Assembly: GCA_001604185.1 (NCBI GenBank)
Contig: LVAV01000109.1
Span: 1 to 64,000 of the forward strand
Reading direction: 5' to 3'
From: Clostridiales bacterium Firm_16
Lineage (GTDB): Bacteria; Bacillota; Clostridia; Saccharofermentanales; Saccharofermentanaceae
DNA: 64,000 nt
The notes beneath the pieces were generated by a model. That model was given only the letters and a program-made list of their open reading frames with translations. It was not told where the DNA came from and made no database searches. Each line of letters opens with the position of its first letter. Position 1 is the stretch's first letter. Positions 1 through 10,165 of this stretch are shown piece after piece. The translations under genes were made by a program, and so were the position numbers.

Positions 1-3000
1 GTGCTTATCATGATCACGGCATTACCGATCGTCATGCCTGATCTGATCACAGAAGAAGTCAGTGCAGCAAGCATCGAACCTATCAACACGTCGGCGATGG
101 AATACGCAAGTGCGCCGACACCAACCAAACAGCCGACAATCAAGGGCACTGTGACCAAGAGCGGTAAGACGATCGTAGGTCAGCAGTTAAGCGTCGCAGT
201 TACAGACTGCAATTGCGCAGATGCCAATCTGAAGTGCTCCTGGACCACCAGCGGCACGGCGAATGGTTACTACGGAAAAACCTATGTGGTCAGACAGGCC
301 GACGTGGGAAAATCGATCGGATGTCTGATCACGGATTCGACAGGCAAATACAGCGGACAACTGAAAGCGACTTTCAGTTCGGGAGTCACCCCCACGCCAA
401 CCAAGAAACCGACAAACACTCCGACGAAGAAGGTGACAAACACACCTACCAAGAAGGCGACGAATACACCGACTAAGAAGCCGAACGTTACCACGACGGC
501 TGTTCCGACACCGGCGAAACCGTCAAATCTGAAAGCGACACTCGTCACGGCGACGAAGGCTAATATTTCCTGGAGTGTCGTGTCCGGCGCCACAGGCTAT
601 GAGGTCTATAGAAGCACCTCTTCAAGTGGAACGTATTCGAAGTGCGGAGCAGTCACCACAACCAACAGAGACTGCCCGGGCCTTGCGATCTGGACCACCT
701 ACTACTTCAAAGTGCGTGCCTACAAAGAAGTCAACGGTAAGACGGTCTACGGAAGCTACAGTGGTCCTGTCAGCATCATGTCGAAAGGTACCGCCCCGAA
801 AAATGTGAAGGCGCAGGTCCTTACTGCCACGAAGATCCGACTGTCCTGGACAGCACAGTCCGGAGCCGATGGCTACGAAGTCTTCAGAAGCACATCTTCC
901 ACCGGCACTTTCTCGAAGTGCGGCGCCGTCACCACGGCTTACAGAGACTGCCCCGGCCTGACAACCGGAACGAGATACTACTTTAAGGTCAGAGCCTATA
1001 AAGTTGTGAACGGTGAGAATGTCTATACCGCATTCAGTTCACCGGTCAGCGTCGTGCCGAAGGCCCCTGCCACCCCGACACCAACCCCGACGAAGAAGCC
1101 GACCAATACGCCGACAAACACTCCGACGCCGACACCAATCCCGGCCACACTGAAATCCACCACACTGGAGATCATGAAGGGAACTTTTGGCGACATCCGA
1201 TTCATCAGTAACGGCAAAGAAGTTACCGTGACCGGTGCCACTTTCACCTCCGCGAACACCGGCATTGCCGCCGTGTATCCGGACGGTTCTGTTGCGGGAA
1301 TCAAGGAAGGTAACACCAAGATCACGGTGTCCTATTCCGGTAAGACCGAGACCGTGTCCGTAGCGGTCAAGACACAGACCAACACCGGAAACAAGATCCC
1401 CGGCGCGTTGACACCTGCCAAATACGCGGAGATCGGTAACGGAAGTACCGACTGCACCCAGACATTCCGCAATCTTTTCAAGGCCGCTTACGATGCCGGA
1501 ACCGTTTCTAACGGCATCCGCCGCGCGAAGCCCATCTATATCCCCAGCGGATATTACCGTGTCCATGGCAGCATCATCGATGCGTCCATGAATATCAGTA
1601 ACTGCGTTTTTGAGATCTACGGTTCCGGAAGAGAGAGTACCCGCATTACCTTCGACAAAGACGGTTCTCTGTTCGATGCCAGCGCCTGCTCGCCCTTCGT
1701 ACTGACCACATTCAGTGATATCGGATTCATCGGAAATAAGAACAATACCTTCCTGAGACTTACCGAAAAAGATCTGACCAGTACCATCAAGAAAGCCGAA
1801 TTGCAGAAGATCCGTTTCGTCTCCTGTGGTTTCTCTTCCTGGAAAAATATCCTCTACTCGGAGAAATCAGTGGGCATGATCTCGGAGATCGACTTTGACT
1901 ACTGCAAGGTCGCAGGTTGCGGAACGACTTCCAACAACTGTAAGATTTTCGTACTGGACGATAAGAAAGTCCTGAAAGTGAATTGCTGGTATACAGATAT
2001 CGAGAGTTTCCACGGAGACTGCTTCTACTATAGAAGCGGCGCCATCGTTCACATGACCGGCGGTTCCATCATTCCGCTTACCGGAAATGTATTCAACTTC
2101 GATTTTACGGATTCCTCCAGAAACATCAGTGCCGGTTCCAAAACGACCCCGCACCTGATCTGTGAGAATGCCCGATTCGAGATCCGAAATACTTCCAGCT
2201 GCGTAAAGACGACCAGCATTTCGCAGGGCTATCCGATCGCTTATTTCAGAAACGCAGAAGTGGAGACGATATCCAATTCCTCCCCGAACGTCCTGATCAT
2301 GAACGGTGCCGGAGACATTATTTTCCAGGACTGCACGGATGCCAGTAAGCTCACGATTACCAGCAATATCACTTCAAGCAGTGCGCTGAAACCGCGAGTT
2401 CGACTCTATAACTGCATAGATGTGACCGCCTACGATGTGGTGACGAGAGCCAAGGTAACGAACCCGTCTTCGGATTCGAACTGCGTTCGTGTCACGATCG
2501 ACGATAATTACGATTTCTATCTGAAGAACAATTCAGGCTCTGTGCCGCCATATCTTCACAACGCGACCGGACTGAAAGAATGCCGCCATGTCGTGAAACT
2601 CGATGACTTCGATTTCGTTTATTCGACCGCTCATTCTTATTCAGCCATACCCTATGGTTACGTCCGTTATGCAGAATTGACGGTAGCGGAGAATACAACA
2701 TACAAAGGTAAGACCGTGAACGTGACTCTAAAGGATAAGAACTCGGGTCAGAAGATCGCGGAGCAGGCAGTTACTCTCGGTGCCGGCAAGACATATAAGT
2801 TCGACATCAACAAAGATGTGGATGCAATGGAAGTGGTTTTGCAGCAGAGCTTCTCGACAGCGCAACCGGTGAGCATCAAGATGAATCTGCAACTTGTTAA
2901 ATCCAAGAATCCGGTAGCCGATACCGTTCCTGCACCGAACCTCAGTTATCCGGAACGCAGTTACACCTCCGTGGAAACAGATTCCAACCCGGAGACCAGC

Positions 3001-4527
3001 CGAGCCGGTTCTCTGAAACCACAGGATTTCGGCGCCGTTGCCGACGGATCCACAGACTGCACAAGTGCTTTTAGAAAGATGTTTAAGGCTGCGGCCGATT
3101 ATGACACGATCTCCCAGTCCTGGAAGCAGGCCAAAGCCATCTACATTCCGGGTGGTGTCTACAAGATCACGGGAAGCATCATCGACGAGTCTCTGGGCTT
3201 AAGATACTGCGCTTTCGAAGTCACCGGTGCCGGCAGGGACAACACGATCATCAAGTTCGTAAGTAACGGAGTTCTTTTCGACAGTGAAGTGAAAAACCAG
3301 TCCAATACTTCCACACCCTTCGGATTCACGACATTCCGGAACATCACTTTCGTCGGAAATAACAACAATATCTTCATGACCCTCAAGATGACGAACAAAG
3401 ACGCGGAGGGGAAAAATCGGGACGGCACCCAGAGAATGCAGTTCCTCTCGTGTGCGTTCACAAACTGGAAAAGCGTAATGTATTCGATCACATCCACCGT
3501 CATGCTTTCTGAATTCACATTCGCGGATTGCAAGGTCACCGATTGCGGAACCAGCTCTGTGCCCTGTCAGTTATTCGTGCTGGATGATTCCCAGGCGGTG
3601 AACTGGAGATTCATCAACACCGACATCACGAACTTCACCGGAGACGCATTCTATTACGTCACAGGTGTAGCGGTCACCCTGTCCGGTGGCTCGGTCATAC
3701 CGAAATCCGGAAACGCATTCTTCTTCGATTACAACACCGATGTGAGAAGAGGTACTGCCGGTCCGGGCAACTCGCCGCAACTGATCTGTAATGGTGTAAA
3801 ATTCGGTATTAATGCCAACAGCACATGTGTAAAAACAACTGCAGTAACGCAGGGTGCGCCGGTGGTGCGGTTCGACGGCTGCAATCTCGGAACCACCTCT
3901 TATGACTGTAAGAAGTTCCTGTTGATCAACGGCGCGTGTGAGATCAAGTTTACCAATTGCACCGGCTGCGGCAAGGTCCGCTTCTCGGGATACGTCGAGT
4001 CAGACAGGGGTGTCCGGCCACGTGTCCAGTTCTGCGGATGCAAAGATCTGAATGTCGATACTCTCGTAAACGATTCGAACGTGACCAACGCCCATTCGGA
4101 TTTTAACAACATCCGTGTCATCATCGATAATGAGTTCGATTTCTTTATGAAAAAGAACGATACGGGGATGCCTTTTAGACATACTATCGGTGGCCTCAAT
4201 TACTGCCGTCAGACTGTGAAACTCGATGCCAACAACTACGTGGTATCCGGCAAGTCCTTCACAGCAAAGCCATACGGTTATGTAACTTTTGCAGAACTGA
4301 CTGTTCCAGCTGCTTCCTCTTATTCCGGTAAGACCATCACGGTAACCGTAAAAGAGAAGAGCACAGGTAAGACCTATGCCCAGCAGCAGATCACCCTCGG
4401 TTCGGCACAGACCATCAAGCTGAATGTCGAAAGCTACGTAGACGAACTCGAAGTCGTCTTCACCCACAGCCTCTCCACCGGCAGCTCAACCCAGCTCGCG
4501 TTGAAACTGAACCTCGTGAAGTACTGA
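1..4527 (+). CDS. Secreted multidomain protein with FN3, Big2-like and two pectin-lyase-like beta-helix units (5' end cut by window)
   Basis: The frame is open at base 1. The first residues (MLIMITALPIVMP, then SAAS) look like the end of a signal peptide, so the true start is probably upstream. Visible order: an Ig-like beta domain (about residues 44-128), a Thr-Pro-Lys linker, two FN3 domains (about 175-262 and 266-352), a second Pro-Thr linker (357-381), a Big2-like bacterial Ig domain (382-460), then two homologous units of about 500 residues starting near 466 and 1002. Each unit opens with a pectate-lyase-superfamily signature (GNGSTDCTQTFRNLF and ADGSTDCTSAFRKMF), continues as a right-handed beta-helix-like Gly/Asn/Cys-rich stretch and ends in a beta-sandwich-like segment. 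That architecture suggests extracellular polysaccharide binding or cleavage, but no catalytic residues can be assigned. The FN3 domains resemble those of the LRR proteins at 22.9-31.2 kb, so all three probably belong to one modular surface family. No cell-wall anchor is visible. Confidence 0.8.
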   Translation: MLIMITALPIVMPDLITEEVSAASIEPINTSAMEYASAPTPTKQPTIKGTVTKSGKTIVGQQLSVAVTDCNCADANLKCSWTTSGTANGYYGKTYVVRQADVGKSIGCLITDSTGKYSGQLKATFSSGVTPTPTKKPTNTPTKKVTNTPTKKATNTPTKKPNVTTTAVPTPAKPSNLKATLVTATKANISWSVVSGATGYEVYRSTSSSGTYSKCGAVTTTNRDCPGLAIWTTYYFKVRAYKEVNGKTVYGSYSGPVSIMSKGTAPKNVKAQVLTATKIRLSWTAQSGADGYEVFRSTSSTGTFSKCGAVTTAYRDCPGLTTGTRYYFKVRAYKVVNGENVYTAFSSPVSVVPKAPATPTPTPTKKPTNTPTNTPTPTPIPATLKSTTLEIMKGTFGDIRFISNGKEVTVTGATFTSANTGIAAVYPDGSVAGIKEGNTKITVSYSGKTETVSVAVKTQTNTGNKIPGALTPAKYAEIGNGSTDCTQTFRNLFKAAYDAGTVSNGIRRAKPIYIPSGYYRVHGSIIDASMNISNCVFEIYGSGRESTRITFDKDGSLFDASACSPFVLTTFSDIGFIGNKNNTFLRLTEKDLTSTIKKAELQKIRFVSCGFSSWKNILYSEKSVGMISEIDFDYCKVAGCGTTSNNCKIFVLDDKKVLKVNCWYTDIESFHGDCFYYRSGAIVHMTGGSIIPLTGNVFNFDFTDSSRNISAGSKTTPHLICENARFEIRNTSSCVKTTSISQGYPIAYFRNAEVETISNSSPNVLIMNGAGDIIFQDCTDASKLTITSNITSSSALKPRVRLYNCIDVTAYDVVTRAKVTNPSSDSNCVRVTIDDNYDFYLKNNSGSVPPYLHNATGLKECRHVVKLDDFDFVYSTAHSYSAIPYGYVRYAELTVAENTTYKGKTVNVTLKDKNSGQKIAEQAVTLGAGKTYKFDINKDVDAMEVVLQQSFSTAQPVSIKMNLQLVKSKNPVADTVPAPNLSYPERSYTSVETDSNPETSRAGSLKPQDFGAVADGSTDCTSAFRKMFKAAADYDTISQSWKQAKAIYIPGGVYKITGSIIDESLGLRYCAFEVTGAGRDNTIIKFVSNGVLFDSEVKNQSNTSTPFGFTTFRNITFVGNNNNIFMTLKMTNKDAEGKNRDGTQRMQFLSCAFTNWKSVMYSITSTVMLSEFTFADCKVTDCGTSSVPCQLFVLDDSQAVNWRFINTDITNFTGDAFYYVTGVAVTLSGGSVIPKSGNAFFFDYNTDVRRGTAGPGNSPQLICNGVKFGINANSTCVKTTAVTQGAPVVRFDGCNLGTTSYDCKKFLLINGACEIKFTNCTGCGKVRFSGYVESDRGVRPRVQFCGCKDLNVDTLVNDSNVTNAHSDFNNIRVIIDNEFDFFMKKNDTGMPFRHTIGGLNYCRQTVKLDANNYVVSGKSFTAKPYGYVTFAELTVPAASSYSGKTITVTVKEKSTGKTYAQQQITLGSAQTIKLNVESYVDELEVVFTHSLSTGSSTQLALKLNLVKY
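400..483 (+). repeat. 24-bp tandem repeat encoding Thr-Pro-Lys linker
   Basis: Four tandem units coding for variants of NTPTKK(P/V/A)T link the Ig-like and first FN3 domains of the first gene. It is a low-complexity secreted-protein linker, expected to be extended and possibly glycosylated. Confidence 0.75.
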
Positions 4528-4565
4528 TAACAACCGGAAACGGTTCTCATAAATCCAACCTAAGA

Positions 4566-4597
4566 GAACGGCCACCAGGGAAACCTGGTGGCCGTTC
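4566..4597 (+). terminator. Strong hairpin after the first gene
   Basis: A perfect 14-bp stem (GAACGGCCACCAGG) closes a GAAA tetraloop, starting 38 bases after the stop codon. It is not followed by a clear T tract, so it may act as a 3'-end stabiliser or a weak intrinsic terminator rather than a classic one. Confidence 0.6.
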
Positions 4598-5472
4598 GAC
4601 TTGCTGTATACAAATAGCAATTATCGTGAAAGGACAGGTTACTTCAGTCTAAGTTTACAAGATTTGTATTCACGACAATGAAGTCCATCGACAAGCCCTA
4701 AACACTGGAAATACTACATTCTTTATGTAAAAAACTGTACGACTGACGACCGATCAGTGACCAAAAATGACCGTATTTTACGGTACTGGTCGTACAGATT
4801 TTTACGACCAGCGAGAAAACACGAACCCGCAAACGCAGTCCGCAGAGCTACTTGAGCATCATGGTCTTTTAAGTTTAGTAGTGCACGATTTGGTCAACAA
4901 TGAAAACATTTTACGACCAGCACATAAAAAGGCAAAACGCGGCAAAAATCCGCAAAACGCTGCAAACACAGCGACACACGTCCCCGGACCCGACCTTGGA
5001 TCCGGGGTGTTTTATACCCCTCTACATTGTTGAAAATCGGGACAAAATCCCAGCTAATCCCCTCGCCGCAGGCGTCTGACCCATGTACTGTTTTGATTTT
5101 GGTCGGTCGTAAAGCCTCTGGTCTGTACGACCAAAAACGGCGGAAAGGGCGGGGATATCTACGGATCGAGCTATACAATCTCATCAAGCAAAAGATACAA
5201 GAATGAAAAACTGATATGGTTTATTAGTAATAAGCCCCTTTTCATCCCGAGGCGGTTCGAAAACTTAAGTGGTAAGTTCTATGTTTGCTAACTGTCAGAC
5301 AACACGGCAATGGAATATAGCTGTCGATGGTATAATGAATGTGTTGAAGTTCGTGGGAAATCAACAGGGGCGCATAAAAGCAAATCTGGAAACCATTGTC
5401 AAATGAAACTTCAGAGACGCTCAGGAAGGTTTTAACGCGATGAAGAATGCAGTTTAGTGGAGAAATTGTGGT
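4598..5472. other. Non-coding region with clustered inverted repeats at the left edge of the AT-rich island
   Basis: No convincing gene is seen; the 88-aa and 97-aa track ORFs here have low-complexity, non-protein-like content. The stretch holds many copies of TACGACC and its complement GGTCGTA: a perfect 9-bp inverted repeat CTGGTCGTA/TACGACCAG at 4786-4811, a neighbouring ACCGTA/TACGGT dyad at 4770-4784, another TACGACCAG at 4912-4920, and a GGTCGTA/TACGACC pair at 5105-5132. It also has a run of short GCAAAA-containing near-repeats around 4929-4975. It separates the high-GC first gene from the AT-rich defence genes and may be an integration scar or a regulatory/replication region. Confidence 0.5.
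5331..5336 (+). promoter_or_regulatory. Candidate -10 box upstream of the KAP NTPase gene
   Basis: A consensus TATAAT hexamer lies 137 bases before the KAP start codon. No good -35 box is visible at the right spacing, so this is only a plausible promoter for the defence island. Confidence 0.35.
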
Positions 5473-7653
5473 ATGTTGTACAACACTGATCGACCGATAG
5501 AACGTAAAGAGGATGATTTGCTTGGACGTTCCTCTTTTTCAGAACAACTTGGAAAAGCGATTTATGAGTATAGCGGTAATGAAAGCTTAGTAATCGGACT
5601 TTATGGCAAATGGGGGACAGGAAAAACTTCTGTTGCCAACATGGCATTGCAAACCGTGGAGTCACTTTCCGTAAGTGATGGAAAAGAAACAATGATTGTT
5701 AGATTCGCGCCTTGGAATTATTCTAGCCAAGATAATCTTATTAGCCAGTTTTTTTCCTCTCTAATGGTTAGAATTGAAAATGGCGAAAAATCGGACCTGA
5801 AGAAAAAAGTTGGCAAGGCACTCCAAGACTATTCGGGAGTATTTGATGTTGCATCTCTTGTTCCCCTTGTTGGTGTAGCTCTCGCTCCTATACTAAAAAC
5901 AACGGCTCACGTTGGTGGAGATGTATTGAATAAATCAGTTGACTTGAATTCATCTAGAGAATCACTTGAAAAAGCGCTTTCTGAATTAAATCAAAAAATT
6001 ATAGTTTTGATTGATGATATTGATCGTCTATCAAATTCTCAAATCAGGGATGTTTTTCAATTGGTTAAGCAAGTTGGAGATTTACCCAATGTCATATATG
6101 TTTTGCTAATGGATCGAGAGATAGTAAAAGTAGCTCTATCTGATGTGCATAATATCGATGGCAACGAATATCTTGAAAAGATTATACAGATTCCGTTTGA
6201 AATTCCGGAATTAAGAAAATCGAAACTTCATGATATCTTTTTTGCAAAATTAGACTCGATTGTTAAATCAACACCGCAAGAATTTGTCCTTGATCAGCAA
6301 TATTGGAATAAAGTATTTAACGACTGTATTGAACCTTATCTATGTACATTAAGAGATGTTAACCGCGTAATCAATACGTTTCAATTCAAATATCATATGT
6401 TATATCGAGAAACTGCATTTGAAGATTTGATTAGTCTTGCTACAATTGAAGTTCTTGAACCTGACTTATATAGATGGATAGCAGATAATAAGGAATCTGT
6501 TTGTGGTGGATTATTCCACGGACTCTTAAAGAATCGAATGAAATCAGAAGAAATTAAAGCTTCTTACGAGGAAGCTTTCAAAAGAATAGGAGTCGAACCA
6601 ACTAAGGCTATTAATTGTATATCTGCTATCTTCCCGGTTTTTTCTAGTGATGTTGGAAAGAGTATCAATGACTATAATTCATCGTCAGATATCAGGAGCT
6701 CTATGAGAGCAGCGCATGAGGAAAAATTTGACTTATATTTTGCTTTGGATTTGGAGTCTGTGAAGGTCTCGCGGGAGGTTATCAACAAGTGTTTGTTTTC
6801 GCTATCTGAAAATGAATTGACTAAAGCTGTATTGGAAATCAATAGTCAAGGAAATATCGTTTATTTTCTTGAGGAGGTTCGAGCGATGATTGATAAGATT
6901 CCCGACGAGCGTCTTGGCGTAGTTGCTTCGGTATTGATCAGTGTGCGGAATCAGTTTGTAGGAACGAAGCAACAAAGCATTTTTCCGCTATCGGCAGATA
7001 GCATAGCTACTTTTTGTGTGAAGGGAATAATGAAAAGAATGCAATCAAAAGATGACGTATATGATCTTTATTTGACTAGTATAAACAAATGCAATGTGCT
7101 TGGGTTAGGGTCTTTGGCTCAAGAACTATGTCAAATCGAATCTGCATGGGCTCGCCTAGGAAGCAACACAGAGGACAAAGATGGACAGATAATTGATTTG
7201 GAACAGTTGGAATCATTGGAAAAACTATATCTTCAGAAAATAATTGAGATTTCTAAATCTGAAAATCTATTGAAAGATGAAGGGTTTCATCATTCCTTCT
7301 TCTTATGGAAAAGCATTGATAAAGAATCAGCTGAAAACTACTTAAGTAGGTTGTTTGAGGATGATTTTAACAAGCTAAGATTTGTATGCGGCGCTGCTGG
7401 AAGGTGGACAGGTACCAATGGAACTGGGTGGACTTTTTATTCGCAAAATTATTCAGAATACTTATCTGACGAAGAAATCTATAATTTGGTACAATCATTT
7501 GATAAAAACAGAATCGACGAGTTCAATGTCCAGGAGCAGATTAAACTAGCTTCATTTGTGCTGAATTATAAGAAAAATGAGGTAGATCATGTTACCGAAG
7601 GAGAAGCTATTAAGCTTATAAAGACGTGGAAAGGAAGCGGTGAAACTAAATAA
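5473..7653 (+). CDS. KAP-family P-loop NTPase
   Basis: A 726-aa protein with the features of KAP NTPases. Walker A is GLYGKWGTGKTS (residues 42-53), the conserved (F)APWNY motif follows at about 78-82, and Walker B LIDDIDRL lies at about 179-186. A hydrophobic stretch between the Walker motifs (around VASLVPLVGVALAPIL) could be the membrane or amphipathic insertion common in this family. The C-terminal half is helical and unassigned. GGAGA at 5459-5463 supports the ATG at 5473. Base composition is clearly more AT-rich than the flanking genes, as in the HsdR and HsdM genes 130 bp downstream, which suggests joint acquisition. KAP NTPases occur in anti-phage loci; a defence role here is inferred from the R-M neighbours only. 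Confidence 0.85.
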   Translation: MLYNTDRPIERKEDDLLGRSSFSEQLGKAIYEYSGNESLVIGLYGKWGTGKTSVANMALQTVESLSVSDGKETMIVRFAPWNYSSQDNLISQFFSSLMVRIENGEKSDLKKKVGKALQDYSGVFDVASLVPLVGVALAPILKTTAHVGGDVLNKSVDLNSSRESLEKALSELNQKIIVLIDDIDRLSNSQIRDVFQLVKQVGDLPNVIYVLLMDREIVKVALSDVHNIDGNEYLEKIIQIPFEIPELRKSKLHDIFFAKLDSIVKSTPQEFVLDQQYWNKVFNDCIEPYLCTLRDVNRVINTFQFKYHMLYRETAFEDLISLATIEVLEPDLYRWIADNKESVCGGLFHGLLKNRMKSEEIKASYEEAFKRIGVEPTKAINCISAIFPVFSSDVGKSINDYNSSSDIRSSMRAAHEEKFDLYFALDLESVKVSREVINKCLFSLSENELTKAVLEINSQGNIVYFLEEVRAMIDKIPDERLGVVASVLISVRNQFVGTKQQSIFPLSADSIATFCVKGIMKRMQSKDDVYDLYLTSINKCNVLGLGSLAQELCQIESAWARLGSNTEDKDGQIIDLEQLESLEKLYLQKIIEISKSENLLKDEGFHHSFFLWKSIDKESAENYLSRLFEDDFNKLRFVCGAAGRWTGTNGTGWTFYSQNYSEYLSDEEIYNLVQSFDKNRIDEFNVQEQIKLASFVLNYKKNEVDHVTEGEAIKLIKTWKGSGETK

Positions 7654-7731
7654 CTTGACGAAATTGAGTCGTTCGTGTGTAGATATAGTAAATTGTGGGT
7701 TATTATCTAAAGGAATTTCATACGTTTGTAC

Positions 7732-7737
7732 TATAAT
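7732..7737 (+). promoter_or_regulatory. Candidate -10 box for the hsdRM transcript
   Basis: TATAAT in the 133-bp gap between the KAP gene and hsdR, about 50 bases before the hsdR start. The -35 region is not recognisable, so confidence is modest. Confidence 0.35.
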
Positions 7738-7786
7738 ATAGATGTTCTGATAATAATGTACTATACGAAGTTAAAGGAGTGTGCAG

Positions 7787-10165
7787 ATGGATACTTTGAT
7801 CCCAAAGAAACAGATGACTGAAGAAGACATCAAACTTAACTACATCACTCCTGCCCTTGTGAGCAAGGGATGGCAGAACAAAATTACTATGGAGACGAAA
7901 GTTAAGTTTACCGATGGCAAGATCAACTTGCGCGGAAATCTTGTGTCAAGAGAGACACCTAAGAAAGCCGATTATATTCTCTATATAAATGCCAATAACC
8001 CTATAGCAATCGTTGAAGCCAAGGACAATAATCATTCTGTGTCATACGGCATGCAGCAGGCAAAGACATATGCTCAGATGTTGGATGTCCCCTTCGCCTA
8101 TAGTTCAAATGGTGATGCGTTCATGGAGTTTGACAAGTTTACAGGAATCGAACGCGAGATCCCTCTTGATGCATTTCCCACTTATGACGAACTGTACAAG
8201 CGGTATGTCAATGAATCAAACGGCGGTCAGGGAATGACTCCTGAAGAAACAAGTGTTATTCAGCAGGCTTACTATTCTTCTCAGAAAACATATCCTCCAC
8301 GCTATTATCAGAGGATAGCAATCAATCGAACTGTTGACGCTATTGCACGCGGACAAGATCGTTTGTTGCTGGTTATGGCTACGGGAACAGGAAAGACGTA
8401 TACCGCTTTCCAAATTGTATACCGACTCTTAAAGGCCGGAATCAAGAGAAAGATTCTTTACCTTGCGGACAGGAATATACTTGTTGATCAATCCATTCAA
8501 CAGGATTTTGCTCCGCTTGAGAAAACGATTCACAAGATTAACTATGCAAAAGATGATCCTTCGACCATCACTTCTTACGAAGTATATTTCTCGCTCTATC
8601 ACCAACTTGCCGGAGATTCTGAAAATGAGGATGATGCTCAGGATGATGAAGCTGTATCTCGTCTGCCTGAACTATTCCAGCCAGACTTCTTTGATCTGAT
8701 TATTGTTGACGAGTGCCATAGAGGATCTGCAAAGAAAGATAGCAATTGGCGGAAGATTCTGGAGTATTTTTCTTCAGCAACTCAGATTGGTATGACAGCA
8801 ACACCCAAAGAAACAAAGTACATCTCAAATATTGACTATTTTGGTGATCCGATATACACATATAGTCTTCGCGAAGGAATTGAAGACGGGTTCTTAGCAC
8901 CTTTCCGCGTGATCAATGTGGTAACAGATATAGCAGATGGCTGGCGGCCATACAAGGGCCAGTTAGATATATACGGCAATGAGATTGAGGATAGAATCTA
9001 TAACAATAGTGACTATGACTACAACATTGTCATTGAAGATCGTATCAATCAGGTTGCTCTTGAGATTACAAATTACCTCATCAGCACGGATCGTATGGCA
9101 AAAACTATCGTTTTTTGCGCCACAGAGGAACATGCGGAACGGATGCGAATTGCATTAGCAAATTTCAACAGCGACATGATGCAAAAGAATCCGGACTATG
9201 TTGTTCGTATTACCGGAAGTGATACATATGGTAAGAGCAAGCTGGACTATTTTATTTCTGTTGCTTCGCCATACCCTGTTATCGCAACTACATCAAAGCT
9301 TCTTACCACTGGCGCTGATTGCAAAATGACGAAGCTGATTGTTCTTGATCAGATGATCAATTCAATGACTGAATTTAAGCAGATTATCGGTCGTGGAACA
9401 CGTCTGCGAGAGAAAGAAGGCAAGACTCACTTTACCATTATGGACTTCAGAGGAGTATCCAGATTGTTTGCTGATCCGGACTGGGATGGCGAAGTAAAAC
9501 AGGATGATGACTATAATCCGCAAAACGGACCTACAGAACCTGTTACGCCACCGGATTATCCTCATGACCCACCTGGGCCGGGGGAAGATAAGAAAAAACC
9601 ATATGTGGATGCAAATGGCTGCGAAGTCCGGATAATCAATAAGACAGTTTCGGTATATGATGCGAATGGACGACTTCTCCGCCAAGAGAATATAGTTGAT
9701 TACACAAAGACAAGCATTACCGGAGAGTTTGCTTCTCTTGAGAACTTCATTAAGACGTGGAGTGCTGAACAAAAGAAGAAGCGCATCCAGGAACTCTTCT
9801 TGGAGAGAGGAATTGATCTTGCAATACTGAAACAAGATCAGGGCATGTCTGACGTGGATGATTTTGATTTTATCTGTCATCTTGCTTTTGACAAGCGACC
9901 ACTTACTCGCAAGGAGCGAGCTGAGGGCGTGAAGAAGATGGATTTCTTAATCCAGTACAGTGGTGAGGCCAGAGCGGTCATGGAGGCCTTGATAGAGAAA
10001 TATAAAGATATCGGAGTATATCAGATAGAAAGCTTGAACGTTCTCAAATTGGACTCGCTCAAGCAATTTGGTAGCCCTGCAAAGATAATCAGTTTTTTTG
10101 GAGGCAAAGAAGGGTATTTGCAGGCAATACAATCATTAGAAAATGCATTATATGAGGTAGCGTAA
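7787..10165 (+). CDS. hsdR: Type I restriction enzyme endonuclease/translocase subunit HsdR
   Basis: This subunit cleaves DNA after ATP-driven translocation by the type I R-M complex. It has an N-terminal nuclease domain with a PD-(D/E)xK-like core (ADYILY, then IVEAKD, about residues 62-81), followed by a superfamily 2 helicase motor: motif I MATGTGKT (about 197-204), motif II DECHRG (about 308), motif III GMTATP (about 335) and motif VI IIGRGTR. Length (792 aa) and sequence style fit the short EcoAI-like (type IB) HsdR. The track opens at a GTG at 7781, but AAAGGAG ends one base before that; spacing favours the ATG at 7787, which I use. The gene overlaps hsdM by one base (TAATG), indicating translational coupling. 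Confidence 0.93.
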   Translation: MDTLIPKKQMTEEDIKLNYITPALVSKGWQNKITMETKVKFTDGKINLRGNLVSRETPKKADYILYINANNPIAIVEAKDNNHSVSYGMQQAKTYAQMLDVPFAYSSNGDAFMEFDKFTGIEREIPLDAFPTYDELYKRYVNESNGGQGMTPEETSVIQQAYYSSQKTYPPRYYQRIAINRTVDAIARGQDRLLLVMATGTGKTYTAFQIVYRLLKAGIKRKILYLADRNILVDQSIQQDFAPLEKTIHKINYAKDDPSTITSYEVYFSLYHQLAGDSENEDDAQDDEAVSRLPELFQPDFFDLIIVDECHRGSAKKDSNWRKILEYFSSATQIGMTATPKETKYISNIDYFGDPIYTYSLREGIEDGFLAPFRVINVVTDIADGWRPYKGQLDIYGNEIEDRIYNNSDYDYNIVIEDRINQVALEITNYLISTDRMAKTIVFCATEEHAERMRIALANFNSDMMQKNPDYVVRITGSDTYGKSKLDYFISVASPYPVIATTSKLLTTGADCKMTKLIVLDQMINSMTEFKQIIGRGTRLREKEGKTHFTIMDFRGVSRLFADPDWDGEVKQDDDYNPQNGPTEPVTPPDYPHDPPGPGEDKKKPYVDANGCEVRIINKTVSVYDANGRLLRQENIVDYTKTSITGEFASLENFIKTWSAEQKKKRIQELFLERGIDLAILKQDQGMSDVDDFDFICHLAFDKRPLTRKERAEGVKKMDFLIQYSGEARAVMEALIEKYKDIGVYQIESLNVLKLDSLKQFGSPAKIISFFGGKEGYLQAIQSLENALYEVA

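Noticed and set aside
4929-4975. CRISPR-like array from GCAAAA repeats
   Set aside because: Repeats are about 10 bases, irregular and without spacers of uniform length.
4767-5033. 88-aa plus-strand ORF in the repeat-rich intergenic region
   Set aside because: It reads through the inverted repeats, has no ribosome site and no protein-like pattern.
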